A DNA stretch of 64,000 bases from DYJB01 sp963777165 (GCA_963777165.1 CAVZPO010000023.1:310001-374000), one strand, 5' to 3'. Shown: positions 1 to 10,135, counted from the stretch's first letter. Notes: a model not told the origin generated them from the letters alone. Numbers and translations are program-made.

Positions 1-2
1 TC

Positions 3-1562
3 GACCCACGGTGGATCATCCCTCAGGGGCTGCTGAGCCTGGCTTACGCAGGCAAGTGCCTTGCGCATAGCCATGATTGGCGAGCAAGGGTGGGGCTTGG
101 CTGGAGACCGGGAGTCATTGCCGCAGCTATTGGCCTGGGTTTGGCTGCACCGGTCCTGATCCCGCTGGCGGAGCTTCTCCCAAGGACGACCCGATCGACC
201 ATGAGTTCCGGAGCGGCGTTAGACGTATCGCTGCCACCGGAACGGATACTCGGAACGATCATGCTCCAGGCAGGTGGGTGGCCCGAGACCCAGAGCTACC
301 TTGGAGCCACCGTCATTGTGTTGATCGCCTGCGGTGCGGCCATCAGCCTGCGCAAAGGCCGATTCTGGACGGTGGTCCTCCTGGTCGGGATGCTTCTAGC
401 GCTTGGTGCGTACACTCCAATCTATGGATGGGTGATGAGGGTCATTCCAGGGATGGGGACGATGCGCGTTCCGGCGCGCTTTCTGTTCGTCGTCGCCCTG
501 GCTGCAGCCATGTTGGCCGGTCACGCGGTCGATCGCATACGTCAGGCCGCAGAGGATACCCGCGTCGCACGACGAGTCAGGCTTGTTGGCGCAGGTGTCG
601 GAGGGCTGGCCCTGGCGCTATCGCTAGTCGTCGTCGTCCTTCGCCTCGGCGACCCCGGCGCGGGTGGGTCGGAGCTTGCCTGGGCGAGCGTGGTGGGTGG
701 CCTTCTCAGCTGCGCTCTGGCTGCGAGCGTCGGCGCAGGGCTGGGAAGACCGTCGGCCGCGCGCTTCTCCGGAGCTGTGGTCATGGCCCTGGTCGCCCTG
801 GATCTCGGCTGGGCGAATATATTCACCCTCGAGGCCCGGCCGGCTAACTCGGAGCTCTCGACCGCCGCCTGCGGCGTCGCCGGCCGGACCGACGCATTCG
901 GAAAACACCGGATCTTCTCGCCCTCCTACAGCTTGCCCCAGCAGGCAGCGGAGCGCTGCCACCTCGAGCTCGCCGATGGCGTCAGCCCACTCCAGCTCAC
1001 GGCCTATCGTGATGCGATGGCCGCGGCGACAGGGTTCTCGATCGAGCCTTACAGTGTGACGCTGCCGCCATTCCCGGACGGCGAGACGCGTTCGGATTGG
1101 GGCCCAACGATCGATGCCGGCGCGCTGGGGATGCTGAACGTTGATCGCCTGGTCTCGGACTTCCCGCTCGAGGCCACCGGGCTGTCGCTCCTGGCGCACG
1201 AGGATGGCCAGTGGGTGTATGGCAACACGCTTGCCCGGCCGCGCGCCTGGGTCGAAACGGCTGGTGACGAGACCGGGTGGCGACCCGTGGAAGAGCTTAC
1301 GTGGACGCCGAATCGGATCCGCATCCTGGCTGTGGGGCCGGGCCGGCTGGTGCTAAGCGAGATTGTGTACCCCGGCTGGCAGGCCCAAGTCGACGGTGTG
1401 CGAGCTCCGATTGGGACGACCGCCGGGATCCTGCGATCCGTGGATCTGCCCGCGGGCGCGCATGAGGTGATCCTGACCTTCGTCCCCGCCAGCGTGTGCG
1501 TCGGGCTGGGATTGGCAATCGTCGCCATTCTGGCGCTTGCCCTGTTGAAGGTGCGCCGATGA
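3..1562 (+). CDS. YfhO-family polytopic membrane protein, 5' end outside window
   Basis: The reading frame is open to the left edge, so the N-terminus is missing; about 519 residues are visible. Several hydrophobic segments fill the first half (roughly residues 35-55, 80-150 and 180-240), followed by a soluble region and a final membrane segment. The C-terminal motif YPGWQAQVDG is the hallmark of YfhO/DUF-type membrane proteins, which are linked to sugar transfer onto cell-surface polymers. The stop overlaps the next start (ATGA), so it is translationally coupled to the two following membrane proteins. The exact substrate cannot be read from sequence. The family call is fairly secure from the C-terminal motif; the glycosylation role is inference. 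Confidence 0.75.
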   Translation, partial: DPRWIIPQGLLSLAYAGKCLAHSHDWRARVGLGWRPGVIAAAIGLGLAAPVLIPLAELLPRTTRSTMSSGAALDVSLPPERILGTIMLQAGGWPETQSYLGATVIVLIACGAAISLRKGRFWTVVLLVGMLLALGAYTPIYGWVMRVIPGMGTMRVPARFLFVVALAAAMLAGHAVDRIRQAAEDTRVARRVRLVGAGVGGLALALSLVVVVLRLGDPGAGGSELAWASVVGGLLSCALAASVGAGLGRPSAARFSGAVVMALVALDLGWANIFTLEARPANSELSTAACGVAGRTDAFGKHRIFSPSYSLPQQAAERCHLELADGVSPLQLTAYRDAMAAATGFSIEPYSVTLPPFPDGETRSDWGPTIDAGALGMLNVDRLVSDFPLEATGLSLLAHEDGQWVYGNTLARPRAWVETAGDETGWRPVEELTWTPNRIRILAVGPGRLVLSEIVYPGWQAQVDGVRAPIGTTAGILRSVDLPAGAHEVILTFVPASVCVGLGLAIVAILALALLKVRR

Positions 1563-3238
1563 CACGCGGGGAGAAGCTCTGGTTGCTGGCAGTCAGCATC
1601 GCGCTGGCACTGGTGACGACACTCCCCTTCCTCCTGGCGTACGAACGACAGGGGACCGACTTGCGGTTCACCGGATCGCTGTTCGCCGTCGAGGACGGCA
1701 ATTCGTACATCGCCAAGATGCTGCGCGGCGCCGAAGGGGACTGGCTGTTTCGCTCCCCGTACACTGCTGTCGAGCAGGCGGGCGTGCCCGCCTTCCTCGG
1801 TTACCTGTTGCTTGGGAAGCTGGCCTCAGGCAAGGGGTCTCACGAACAACTCGTCGCCCTCTTTCAGCTCGCCCGCATCCTGGCCATCCCGCTCATGGTC
1901 TTCGCCACCTACCGCTTCGTGTCGAGGTTCGTGGTCGAAGTGCGCTGGCGAAGGTGGGCGACGATTCTGGCGATCGCAGGCGGTGGCTTGGGCTGGCTGG
2001 TGCTCCTCTCCGGCAGCAGTTCATGGCTGGGGAGTCAGCCGCTTGAGCTGTATTCGCCTGAGACCTTTGGATTCCTGGCGGCGCTGACCTTCCCCCACCT
2101 GTTGCTGGCGCGCGCGTTCTTGTTGCTCGGCCTGGATGCCTACCTCGAATCGACGGCCCGGCCGCGTGCGGCGTGGTCCGCCGCCGGATGGCTGGTGCTG
2201 CTGACGCTAATGCAGCCGCTTTCGGTCGTCGCCGCGACCGCAGCCATTGGAGCGCATCAGCTCCTGCTGTTCGGCCGCGCCGCCGCCAGTCATCAGAAAC
2301 CCGGGATCCTCCACTCTTTGCGGCCGGCCGCGATCGCCCTTACGGCGCCCATTCTCTTGTTGGGAGGTTATGGGTTGCTCTTGCGGCGAGACATCTTCCT
2401 GCAGACATGGGCGGCGCAGAATATCTTGAAATCGCCGCACCCGGCGCACTACTTGCTGGCCTACGGCCTGCTCCTGCCGTTCGTGTTTCTCGGTCTGCGG
2501 GGCGTGTGGAGGCAGGAACGTGGCGACGGTCTGATGCTGCTGGGTTGGGCCGTTCTCCTTCCAGTTCTAGCCTACGCGCCGACGGTGATTCAGCGCAGGT
2601 TACCGGAGGGCGGCTGGGTGGTGCTGGCGATCCTGGCGGCGATCGGATTGGGGGGAGCGCGCCTGAGTGAATTGGGCCGCTGGCGTCTTGCGGGCATAAC
2701 CCTCGCGCTCAGCATGGTTTCACCCGCGCTGCTGCTCTTCGGCGCCTTCCGTGTGGCGGCGGGTGGCCTGACGCCCGCATTTCGGCCTGCGAATCAAGTG
2801 ACGGCATTCGAATGGCTGGCCAAGAACGCCGAATCCGGGGCCGTTGTGCTAACCGCCTTTCAGACTGGGAACGCGCTGCCTGCGTGGGCGCCCGATTTCG
2901 TCGTGATCGGACATGGACCGGAGAGCGCCGGCCTCCAGACGCTCACGCCGCGGGTCGAGTCCTACTTCGCCGATTCGGGTTCCGGCACGCAGGCTGTTGC
3001 CTTGCTGCAGGAATTCGATGTCGGCTATGTCTTCGTCGGTGATGCGGAGCGCGCGCTCGGATTCGACACCGCTCACCTGCCCCCGAATCTGACCGAGGTC
3101 TACTCGGAAGGCGAGGTCGCGGTCTACCAGGTCGGAATGGATCCCTCTGAAGAAGGGTGCACGCCTTTCACTGAAGTCTCTGCGCCAGTCACTGCCGCCA
3201 ATGCATTCATTCGGGTTGAGGTGCCGGCAGCGTGGTAA
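1559..3238 (+). CDS. Polytopic membrane protein, GT-C glycosyltransferase-like
   Basis: 559 residues with about ten membrane segments in the first two thirds and a soluble C-terminal domain from about residue 420. The architecture (an acidic first extracytoplasmic loop with FAVEDGNSY, then stacked helices) resembles GT-C-fold, lipid-sugar-dependent transferases. I cannot assign a specific family. It overlaps the preceding gene by ATGA and the following one by 7 bases, so the three form one operon and probably work on the same surface polysaccharide or glycoprotein. The ATG at 1559 was chosen because it gives the coupled overlap; a longer frame open to 1496 has no better start. Confidence 0.65.
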   Translation: MTRGEKLWLLAVSIALALVTTLPFLLAYERQGTDLRFTGSLFAVEDGNSYIAKMLRGAEGDWLFRSPYTAVEQAGVPAFLGYLLLGKLASGKGSHEQLVALFQLARILAIPLMVFATYRFVSRFVVEVRWRRWATILAIAGGGLGWLVLLSGSSSWLGSQPLELYSPETFGFLAALTFPHLLLARAFLLLGLDAYLESTARPRAAWSAAGWLVLLTLMQPLSVVAATAAIGAHQLLLFGRAAASHQKPGILHSLRPAAIALTAPILLLGGYGLLLRRDIFLQTWAAQNILKSPHPAHYLLAYGLLLPFVFLGLRGVWRQERGDGLMLLGWAVLLPVLAYAPTVIQRRLPEGGWVVLAILAAIGLGGARLSELGRWRLAGITLALSMVSPALLLFGAFRVAAGGLTPAFRPANQVTAFEWLAKNAESGAVVLTAFQTGNALPAWAPDFVVIGHGPESAGLQTLTPRVESYFADSGSGTQAVALLQEFDVGYVFVGDAERALGFDTAHLPPNLTEVYSEGEVAVYQVGMDPSEEGCTPFTEVSAPVTAANAFIRVEVPAAW

Positions 3239-5535
3239 GGCGGATCGCCGATCGCGTTTTGTGGTTTGTCGCCTTAGGCCCAATGCTCTTGCTGGGCCCG
3301 GGCCTCCTGCAAGGGCGGGTGCTCTTCTGGGGTACCCCGCTGCTTCAATTCGTTCCCTGGCGGATGTACGCCCTGTCTGTCTTACGGCAAGGCTACGTGC
3401 CGCTCTGGAACCCGCTGATCGGGATGGGCGCACCACTGCTCGCCAACTACCAATCCGCCCTGGTTTACCCACCTCATCTGTTGCTGCTCATCGTCGACCC
3501 GGTCTGGGGCTCGGGACTGCTGGTCTTGCTGCACCTCGTGTGGGCCGGGATTGGCATGGCGCTGCTGGCTCGAAGGCTGGGGATGGACCGGCTCGGGCAG
3601 TGCACAGCCGGCCTGGCCTTTGGCCTTTCCGGTTACCTCGTCGCCCGTTCCGGCTTCTTCAGCATCAACGCCACGGCGGCGTGGCTTCCATGGATCATCC
3701 TGGCGGCGGATCGCATGGCCGATGCACTTCCCGATTCACTGGATTGGCGCACGCGCATCCGCTCGTGCGCCCCGCTGGCGGTCGTCCTCGCATTCCAGTG
3801 GACGGCAGGGCATGCGCAGACAGCCTGGTATTCGCTGGTCTTGCTCTTGGCATGGGTTGTCTGGCGGTCGATCGGGAGGGACGGCTGGCGCCGGCTGGTG
3901 ATCAACGGTGCGGGGCTGGCGGCCGCGGGCGCCGCTGCCTTCGCGCTGGCGGCTCCGCAGCTTCTGCCGACGCTCGAGTACCTCGCCCAGTCCTACCGGG
4001 CACAGGCACTCGACGCCGAGATGGCCCTGACTTACTCCTTCTGGCCGTGGCGCTTCCTCGGCCTTCTGGCGCCGTCGATCTTCGGGAGTCCGGCGTCGGG
4101 CGACTACTGGGGCTACGGCAACTTCTGGGAAGACGCGATCTACATCGGTGTCCTCCCGTTGCTCTTGGCCCTCTTCGCACTCGCACGTGCATTCCGGCGC
4201 CGTGGTCCCCACATCGGACTGACGTTGTTCCTGGCCGGCGTGGGAGCAGTTGCGATCGTCCTGGCGTTGGGGAGCCACACGCCCGTGTTCCCCTGGCTGT
4301 TTCGCACGATACCGACCTTCAGCCTGTTCCAGGCTCCTTCTCGTTGGATGCTGCTGTTCGTATTCGGGCTGGCGCTGCTGGCGGGCGCGGGTGCATCCGC
4401 CTGGAGAAAGGTGGAGGGACGAGCGCTTTACTGGTCGAGGCTGGGCACTGCCGGTGCGGGAGCGGTTGCGGGAGCTGCCTGGCTCACCCGGCTGATTCTG
4501 CCTGCCGTCGAACCGACGTTGATCCGGGCCATGTCTATCGCCGGAGTGTGGTTGTTCCTGGCAGGTGCGCTCGTGCTGATGCGCGGCGAGCAAGCAACTG
4601 CCCGGTGGACGGCCGCGGTGGCCCTGGTCGTATTGGCAGACGTGGTCCTTGCGGGCATCGGGCTCAATCCAATGGCCACCACCAATCTCTACCGAGGGAC
4701 GAGCATGCTGGCTGAACGCGTCGCCGACGGCCACCGCATCTACCTCCCGGCGTCGCTCGAGCAACAGGTGAAGTTCGATTGGGCCTTCCAGTTCGACCGC
4801 TTCGATACGCTCGGCGATTGGCGGGCGGTCCGGGAGTCCGGGCTTCCAAACGTCACGCTGCTCGACTCCATTCCTTCCGCCTCGAACTTCGACCCGCTGC
4901 AGCCGGCGCGCTGGGTCGAATGGATGAAGATGCTCCAGCGGAGCGGGTACCCCGAGTCCCTTCTGCGATTGATGGACGTCGGCTGGTTGGCCGAATCCAA
5001 GCTGTCAGCCGACATCCCCGTCGAATACCGTCGCGTAGCAGGCGGCACACGCGTGCGGCTTGTGCCTGAGGCGCAGTTCGTGGAGTCTGGCGCGGCGGCG
5101 ATCTCTGCGGTCAGCGATGGCAGCTTCGACCCGGAGGCAGTTGTCATCGTGGAATCCCGGAACGAGGAACCGCCGCCGGCCTCGGGGGGGGGCGGGACGG
5201 CACAGGTAGCTCCCTCCCGGGATCCAAACCGGATGACCGTCCAGGTCGACGCCCAGGGTGCGTCCTGGCTGCTCGTCTCCGACGTCTGGTATCCAGGGTG
5301 GGAGGCGCGTCTGGATGGGGAGGCGATTGCCATCCGGCGCGGTGACTACCTGTTCCGGGTGGTCCCGGTCCCGCCCGGCAAGCACGTGGTCGAGTTCTCC
5401 TATCGACCGCGGTCCTTCCTGCTCGGGTTGATCCTGGCCGCGGCGGGACTCTTGGCCCTGACGGTGGCAGGTCTCTGGACCCGGGCGCGCCCAAGTGAGC
5501 AGGAAGGCCGAGCCTCAGCCCCACCCGCGCATTGA
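3232..5535 (+). CDS. YfhO-family membrane protein, full length
   Basis: 767 residues starting at GTG 3232 inside the end of the upstream gene. Near the N-terminus it has PLWNPLIGMGAPLLANYQ followed by YPPHLLL, the conserved luminal-loop signature of YfhO proteins. About eleven membrane helices follow to residue 480, then a soluble domain, then YPGWEARLDGEAI and a last helix at about 720-745. In Firmicutes YfhO is needed to glycosylate lipoteichoic acid; the partner here is unknown. The basic, Pro-rich C-terminus is cytoplasmic by the positive-inside rule. No terminator is visible in the 60 bases before moxR. Confidence 0.78.
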   Translation: MVRRIADRVLWFVALGPMLLLGPGLLQGRVLFWGTPLLQFVPWRMYALSVLRQGYVPLWNPLIGMGAPLLANYQSALVYPPHLLLLIVDPVWGSGLLVLLHLVWAGIGMALLARRLGMDRLGQCTAGLAFGLSGYLVARSGFFSINATAAWLPWIILAADRMADALPDSLDWRTRIRSCAPLAVVLAFQWTAGHAQTAWYSLVLLLAWVVWRSIGRDGWRRLVINGAGLAAAGAAAFALAAPQLLPTLEYLAQSYRAQALDAEMALTYSFWPWRFLGLLAPSIFGSPASGDYWGYGNFWEDAIYIGVLPLLLALFALARAFRRRGPHIGLTLFLAGVGAVAIVLALGSHTPVFPWLFRTIPTFSLFQAPSRWMLLFVFGLALLAGAGASAWRKVEGRALYWSRLGTAGAGAVAGAAWLTRLILPAVEPTLIRAMSIAGVWLFLAGALVLMRGEQATARWTAAVALVVLADVVLAGIGLNPMATTNLYRGTSMLAERVADGHRIYLPASLEQQVKFDWAFQFDRFDTLGDWRAVRESGLPNVTLLDSIPSASNFDPLQPARWVEWMKMLQRSGYPESLLRLMDVGWLAESKLSADIPVEYRRVAGGTRVRLVPEAQFVESGAAAISAVSDGSFDPEAVVIVESRNEEPPPASGGGGTAQVAPSRDPNRMTVQVDAQGASWLLVSDVWYPGWEARLDGEAIAIRRGDYLFRVVPVPPGKHVVEFSYRPRSFLLGLILAAAGLLALTVAGLWTRARPSEQEGRASAPPAH

Positions 5536-5601
5536 TGCCCGGGCGCGGTAAACTTGATCTCCGGAGCACACCACACAGACCAAGACGCTAAGGGAATGAC
5601 G

Positions 5602-6552
5602 ATGCAAGTTGTTCAGGGAATCAGCGAGCGTCTCCTCGCCAACGTTGAGCAGGTGATCGTGGGGAAGGCGGAGGTCATCCGTCTGACCATCATCGGCCTG
5701 CTCTGCCAGGGTCACCTGCTGATCGAGGACGTGCCGGGCACGGGTAAGACCATGCTGGCCAAGAGCCTCGCTCGTTCGATCGGTGGGACTTTCAATCGGA
5801 TCCAGTTCACGCCGGATATGCTGCCCAGCGACGTGACCGGCGTCTCGATGTTCAACCAGAAGACGGGGGAGTTCGAGTACCGCCCCGGGCCGGTGATGGC
5901 GAACATCGTGCTGACCGATGAGGTCAACCGTGCCACGCCCAAGACACAGTCGGCGCTGCTTGAGGCGATGGAGGAGCGGCAGGTCACCGTCGACGGGGTG
6001 ACGCATCCAGCCCCGTCGCCCTTCATGGTGCTGGCCACACAAAACCCGATCGAGTATGAGGGCACATTCCCGCTGCCCGAAGCCCAGTTGGACCGTTTTC
6101 TTCTGCGGATCAGCCTCGGCTATCCGTCGCCGGCAGAAGAGATCCGGATGATCGAGGCACAACAGCTTGCCCACCCGGTCGACAGCCTGCAGCTGGCCGT
6201 CTCGATCGATGAGCTTCAGCAGGCGCAGGCGGCCGTACGTCACGTCACGGTCGCTTCGGAGTTGAAGCGCTACATCCTGGAGATCGTGACCGCCACGCGG
6301 CGCCACGAGGACGTGTATGTTGGCGCCAGCCCGCGGGGCAGCCTGGCCTTGTTCCGCGCCGCCCAGGCGCGGGCGGCGGTCCTGGGCCGAGAGTACGCCG
6401 TCCCGGACGACGTCAAAGCCGCGGCTGTCCCGGCCCTGGCGCACCGGCTGATCGTCGGCTCGGCCGCCCGGGTGCGCGACGTCGACACGCGTGCCGTCAT
6501 CCAGGAGATCCTGCGCTCACTTCCCGTCCCGGGAGGCGAGATCGGCCGATGA
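5602..6552 (+). CDS. moxR: MoxR-type AAA+ ATPase
   Basis: 316 residues. Walker A is DVPGTGKT at about 43-50, Walker B VLTDEVNR at 103-110, and the sensor region ATQNPIEYEGTFPLPEAQLD is present. MoxR ATPases act as chaperones that activate vWA/DUF58 partner proteins; the next gene is such a DUF58 protein and overlaps it by ATGA, the classic pairing. Three ATGs are possible (5554 region, 5596, 5602). The ribosome site AAGGGA at 5590-5595 touches the 5596 ATG and is 6 bases from 5602, so 5602 is preferred. Cytoplasmic. Confidence 0.92.
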   Translation: MQVVQGISERLLANVEQVIVGKAEVIRLTIIGLLCQGHLLIEDVPGTGKTMLAKSLARSIGGTFNRIQFTPDMLPSDVTGVSMFNQKTGEFEYRPGPVMANIVLTDEVNRATPKTQSALLEAMEERQVTVDGVTHPAPSPFMVLATQNPIEYEGTFPLPEAQLDRFLLRISLGYPSPAEEIRMIEAQQLAHPVDSLQLAVSIDELQQAQAAVRHVTVASELKRYILEIVTATRRHEDVYVGASPRGSLALFRAAQARAAVLGREYAVPDDVKAAAVPALAHRLIVGSAARVRDVDTRAVIQEILRSLPVPGGEIGR

Positions 6553-7826
6553 CCGACCGCGCCCGCGGGCTGGTGCTCGTCTTCGGCGCCTGCGGGATCG
6601 CCGGCCTGATCAGCGGCCGGACGGTCTTCTTCAACCTGGCCTATGTTTGCCTCGGCCTGCTCCTGATCTCCTTCCTGTGGTCGCGCACGGCGCTGCGCGG
6701 CGTGTCGGTGACCCGGCGGCCGGGCGGATCGCGTTCGCAGGTCGGGCGGGCCTTTGAAGAGGCGATCACGCTGGTTAATCGCAGCCGGATTCCAAAGCTG
6801 TGGGTCGAATTGCGCGACGAGTCGGAGCTGCCAGACCACCGCGCCTCGGTCGTGATGGTCGGGATCGGCGGGGGCCGCGAACGTTCGCAGCTGGTCCGCA
6901 CCTACTGCACGCTGCGCGGCAGGTTCCGTCTGGGGCCGGCGCGGCTCTACGCCGGTGACCCCTTCGGCCTGTTCCCGGTCTCACGTCCTATCCCGCAAGT
7001 GCATCAGCTGGTCGTGCTGCCGCTGGTATCTCCGCTCCCGTCGTTCCCGCTGCCGTCGGGCAGGCTCCCCGGAGGGGTGGCCGTCACCGAGCCCACGCAC
7101 CAGATCACGCCCAACGCCGCCGGGGTGCGCGACTACCTGCCGGGAGACGGCTTCAACCGAATCCACTGGATGTCGACCGCTCGCCGGCGGCGGTTGATCG
7201 TCAAGGAATTCGAGCTGGACCCGCTGGGCGATGTGTGGCTGGTTCTGGATACAAGTGCCTCCGCCCGATGGGAGCTCCCGAAGCAGGAGCGCCCCACACG
7301 CGAGAGCCCGTTGCTGCCGCGGCGGATCAGCCTCCCGCCGTCGACCATCGAATACGGTGTCTCCTGTGCGGCATCGCTGATTCATCATTTCCTGCGACAG
7401 GACCGGTCGGTGGGCCTCCTCGCTTACGATCGCATGCGTCACAGCATCCAGCCCGACCGGGGCGCCCCGCAGCTCATCCGTGCCCTGGAAACGCTGGCGG
7501 TGCTCGATGGGGCAGGTGAGACGGCGGTCGAGGATGTGCTTCGGATTGAGGACACGCACTTGACCCGCGGGGCAATGATCCTGGTCGTCACAGCGTCGAC
7601 CAGCTCACGGCTCGTGCCGGCCTTGCGCGGGCTGCGTATGCGCTCGCTGACGCCGGTTCTGGTGCTGATGGCCTCCGCCTCCTTCGGCGCTCCGGAGGAC
7701 AATGCCTCCCACATGCAGGAAGCGGGACGCGCCGGGATCCCTGCTCGCCTGATCCGCTGCGGCGACTCGCTGGAAGCCGCCCTCTCCCGGCCGGCGACAC
7801 CCGCAGGGTTGCGCCCAGCCGCCTGA
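6549..7826 (+). CDS. DUF58-domain protein, MoxR partner
   Basis: 425 residues. Two hydrophobic stretches at about 10-45 anchor it in the membrane. The middle carries the DUF58 signature (YLPGDGFNRIHW followed by STARRRRLIVKEFE), and the C-terminal half resembles a von Willebrand A fold (VWLVLDTSAS, a MIDAS-like start). DUF58 proteins are paired with MoxR ATPases and often with transglutaminase-like proteins, which are absent here. It starts inside the moxR stop (ATGA), so coupled translation is expected. Process unknown; cell-envelope or stress functions are reported for relatives. Confidence 0.85.
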   Translation: MTDRARGLVLVFGACGIAGLISGRTVFFNLAYVCLGLLLISFLWSRTALRGVSVTRRPGGSRSQVGRAFEEAITLVNRSRIPKLWVELRDESELPDHRASVVMVGIGGGRERSQLVRTYCTLRGRFRLGPARLYAGDPFGLFPVSRPIPQVHQLVVLPLVSPLPSFPLPSGRLPGGVAVTEPTHQITPNAAGVRDYLPGDGFNRIHWMSTARRRRLIVKEFELDPLGDVWLVLDTSASARWELPKQERPTRESPLLPRRISLPPSTIEYGVSCAASLIHHFLRQDRSVGLLAYDRMRHSIQPDRGAPQLIRALETLAVLDGAGETAVEDVLRIEDTHLTRGAMILVVTASTSSRLVPALRGLRMRSLTPVLVLMASASFGAPEDNASHMQEAGRAGIPARLIRCGDSLEAALSRPATPAGLRPAA

Positions 7827-7842
7827 GTTCCGTGGAGCGACG

Positions 7843-9399
7843 ATGAATCGACGTGCCCTGCTCTTGACCGCGTTCACCGCCGGCATGACGAGCCTCGGGA
7901 TCGAGCTGGCAGCCGCGCGTCTGCTCGGGAACGTTTTCGGGACCAGCAACCTCGTGTGGGCCAACATCATCGGGTTGATCCTGGTCTACCTGACGGCGGG
8001 CTATTTCCTAGGCGGCCGCTGGGCCGATCGATCGCCCTATGCGACGACGTTCTACCGCCTGGTGGTGTGGGCGGCGTTTTCGGCGGGGCTCATTCCGATC
8101 GTGGCGCAGCCCGTGCTGCGCTGGGCGGCAGGCGCCGTCGAGGACTTGAACGCGGCGGTCATGGCGGGGTCGTTTCTCGCCGTCCTGATCCTCTTCTGTA
8201 TCCCGGTCACGCTCCTGGGCTGCGTCTCGCCTTTCGTGATCCGGCTCCTGATGAAGGATCCGACTCGTGCCGGGCAGGTCTCGGGGCAGGTGTATGCCGT
8301 CTCGACACTCGGGTCGATTCTGGGGACGTTCCTTCCGGTCTTGTGGCTGATCCCGGAGATCGGCACGGCGCGCACCTTCCTGGCTCTCAGCGGAAGCCTG
8401 CTCCTGGTGGGGCTGCTCGGGATGTTCACGGTCGATCGCCGCCAGGCCCTGGCGCATGGTTGGATGCCGCTCGTGCTTATCGGGCTTGCGGCATGGGCGC
8501 TCAGCGGCCCGATCAAGGCCAGTACCGGTCAGCTCTTCGAGGCCGAGTCCGCCTACAACTACATTCAGGTGCGGGAAGTCGGTGGCGTTCGATATCTGCT
8601 GCTCAACGAGGGGCAGGCGGTCCACTCGGTTTACGACCCGACGGGAGCCCCTACTTACGGGACCTGGGACTACTTCCTGGCTGCACCCTTCTTCAATGCG
8701 GCGCCGTACACGCCGGATCGCGTCGAGCGGCTGGGGATCGTGGGACTGGCTGCCGGGACGATTGCCAAGCAGTACACGCAGGTCTTCGGTGCCGTCCCGA
8801 TCGACGGCTGGGATATCGATCCGGAAGTCATGCAGGTCGGCCGAGAGTACTTCGACATGACCGAGCCGAACCTGCAGACCTTCGCGCAGGACGGCCGGTG
8901 GGGTCTCGAACACAGCGGGCAGGTCTACAGCGTGATCGGCGTCGATGCCTATCGCCCGCCCTACATTCCATGGCAGTTGACGACGCGTGAGTTCTTCCAG
9001 ATGGTGCGGGAGCACCTGACGGCCGATGGCGTGCTGGTCATCAACGTCGGCCGCACGCCGGACGACCGCCGCTTGATCGAGGCCCTGGTCGGGACCATCG
9101 GATCCGTGTTCCCGAGCGTGCACGTCGTCGATGTCCCGGGCACGTTCAACACGATGGTCTACGCCACCGTGCAGCCGACGGCGGCTGAGAACCTCGAGTT
9201 CAATTTGCGGGTGCTGCGGGATCTCGGGGCGCCAGCACTTTTGCTGGACGTGGTGGCACGCGCCGCGGCCAACCTGGCCCCGACGCCTGCCTCCGAGATC
9301 GTCTTCACCGACGATCGGGCTCCGGTAGAAACACTGGTGAACTCGATCGTGATTCGATTCGTCCTGGCCGGCCAACTCGATACCCTGTCGGTGGAGTGA
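7843..9399 (+). CDS. Membrane-anchored aminopropyltransferase-like protein
   Basis: 518 residues. Residues 1-215 form about seven membrane helices. The C-terminal half has a spermidine-synthase-like Rossmann fold: a glycine-rich GLAAGTIAKQY, the acidic DGWDIDPEV that would bind the nucleoside of decarboxylated AdoMet, and a catalytic-loop equivalent around VIGVDAYRPPYIPW. Fused transporter-like/spermidine synthase proteins are common in Chloroflexota and other environmental bacteria, and their substrates are not established. It follows the DUF58 gene by 16 bases. Whether it makes a polyamine or only keeps the fold cannot be decided from sequence. Confidence 0.75.
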   Translation: MNRRALLLTAFTAGMTSLGIELAAARLLGNVFGTSNLVWANIIGLILVYLTAGYFLGGRWADRSPYATTFYRLVVWAAFSAGLIPIVAQPVLRWAAGAVEDLNAAVMAGSFLAVLILFCIPVTLLGCVSPFVIRLLMKDPTRAGQVSGQVYAVSTLGSILGTFLPVLWLIPEIGTARTFLALSGSLLLVGLLGMFTVDRRQALAHGWMPLVLIGLAAWALSGPIKASTGQLFEAESAYNYIQVREVGGVRYLLLNEGQAVHSVYDPTGAPTYGTWDYFLAAPFFNAAPYTPDRVERLGIVGLAAGTIAKQYTQVFGAVPIDGWDIDPEVMQVGREYFDMTEPNLQTFAQDGRWGLEHSGQVYSVIGVDAYRPPYIPWQLTTREFFQMVREHLTADGVLVINVGRTPDDRRLIEALVGTIGSVFPSVHVVDVPGTFNTMVYATVQPTAAENLEFNLRVLRDLGAPALLLDVVARAAANLAPTPASEIVFTDDRAPVETLVNSIVIRFVLAGQLDTLSVE

Positions 9400-9406
9400 G
9401 GTGGAT

Positions 9407-10102
9407 ATGGTTGAACGACGGAGCTCGGGGCTGTGGGAGCGGGCCGCTCGCGCCTTGCTGTTGCTGACCCTGCCAGTCGCGCTGTTGCTGACCAGTGTGC
9501 GGCTGCTCCTCACGCCGGCATTTGTGCGGTTGGACTACGCCGTGCCCGGCTTCCCCCAGGATGCCTACGGTTTCAGCACGCCGGATCGGATCTCCTGGGC
9601 TGACGTTTCCCTCGACTACCTGCTGAATGACGAGCCGATCGCCTTCCTGGGGGAACTGAAATTCGACGATGGGGAGGCAGTCTATAACGAGCGCGAGTTG
9701 AAGCACATGCTTGACGTGAAGATCCTGGTTCAGCAGGCGATGGGCGTCTGGTTGGCGGCGCTTGCGGCAAGCTTGGTGCTTCTACTGCTGATCGGGCAAT
9801 TCGCCGGCTGGGATCGGGCCTTGCAGGCTGTCCGGTCCGGGGCGCGCGCGACTCTGGTGGTGATGGGCGTGCTTCTGGTGCTGATTGCCGCCGCCTTCCA
9901 GTTCGTCTTCGTTGGGTTCCATCGGGTGTTCTTCCAGGGCGACACCTGGCTGTTCTTGTACAGCGACACGCTGATTCGCCTGTTCCCAGAACGATTCTGG
10001 CTGACCGCTTTCGTCGGCATTGTCCTGGGGACGGTGGGGCTGGCGTGCGTATTGTGGTTCGTCAGCCGGGGCAGGCTCCGCCGTCGGCCTGTCGCGCCGT
10101 AA
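9407..10102 (+). CDS. DUF1461 / Lit-like integral membrane protein
   Basis: 231 residues with four membrane segments (about 15-35, 110-130, 145-165 and 200-220). It carries the family features: YNERELKHMLDVK in the first external loop, FHRVFF after the third helix, and LIRLFPERFW before the last. TIGR01906/DUF1461 includes Lit, which moves an acyl chain within lipoproteins to make lyso-form lipoproteins. Function here is inferred only by family. ATG 9407 is preferred over GTG 9401 because GAGGTGG lies just upstream, overlapping the previous stop. A strong terminator follows at 10136. Confidence 0.7.
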   Translation: MVERRSSGLWERAARALLLLTLPVALLLTSVRLLLTPAFVRLDYAVPGFPQDAYGFSTPDRISWADVSLDYLLNDEPIAFLGELKFDDGEAVYNERELKHMLDVKILVQQAMGVWLAALAASLVLLLLIGQFAGWDRALQAVRSGARATLVVMGVLLVLIAAAFQFVFVGFHRVFFQGDTWLFLYSDTLIRLFPERFWLTAFVGIVLGTVGLACVLWFVSRGRLRRRPVAP

Positions 10103-10135
10103 CTGTGGGGGGCTCTCCCGATCGAACGGGGAACA

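Noticed and set aside
9401..9406. GTG 9401 as start of the DUF1461 gene
   Set aside because: It lies within the GAGGTGG ribosome site that serves ATG 9407.
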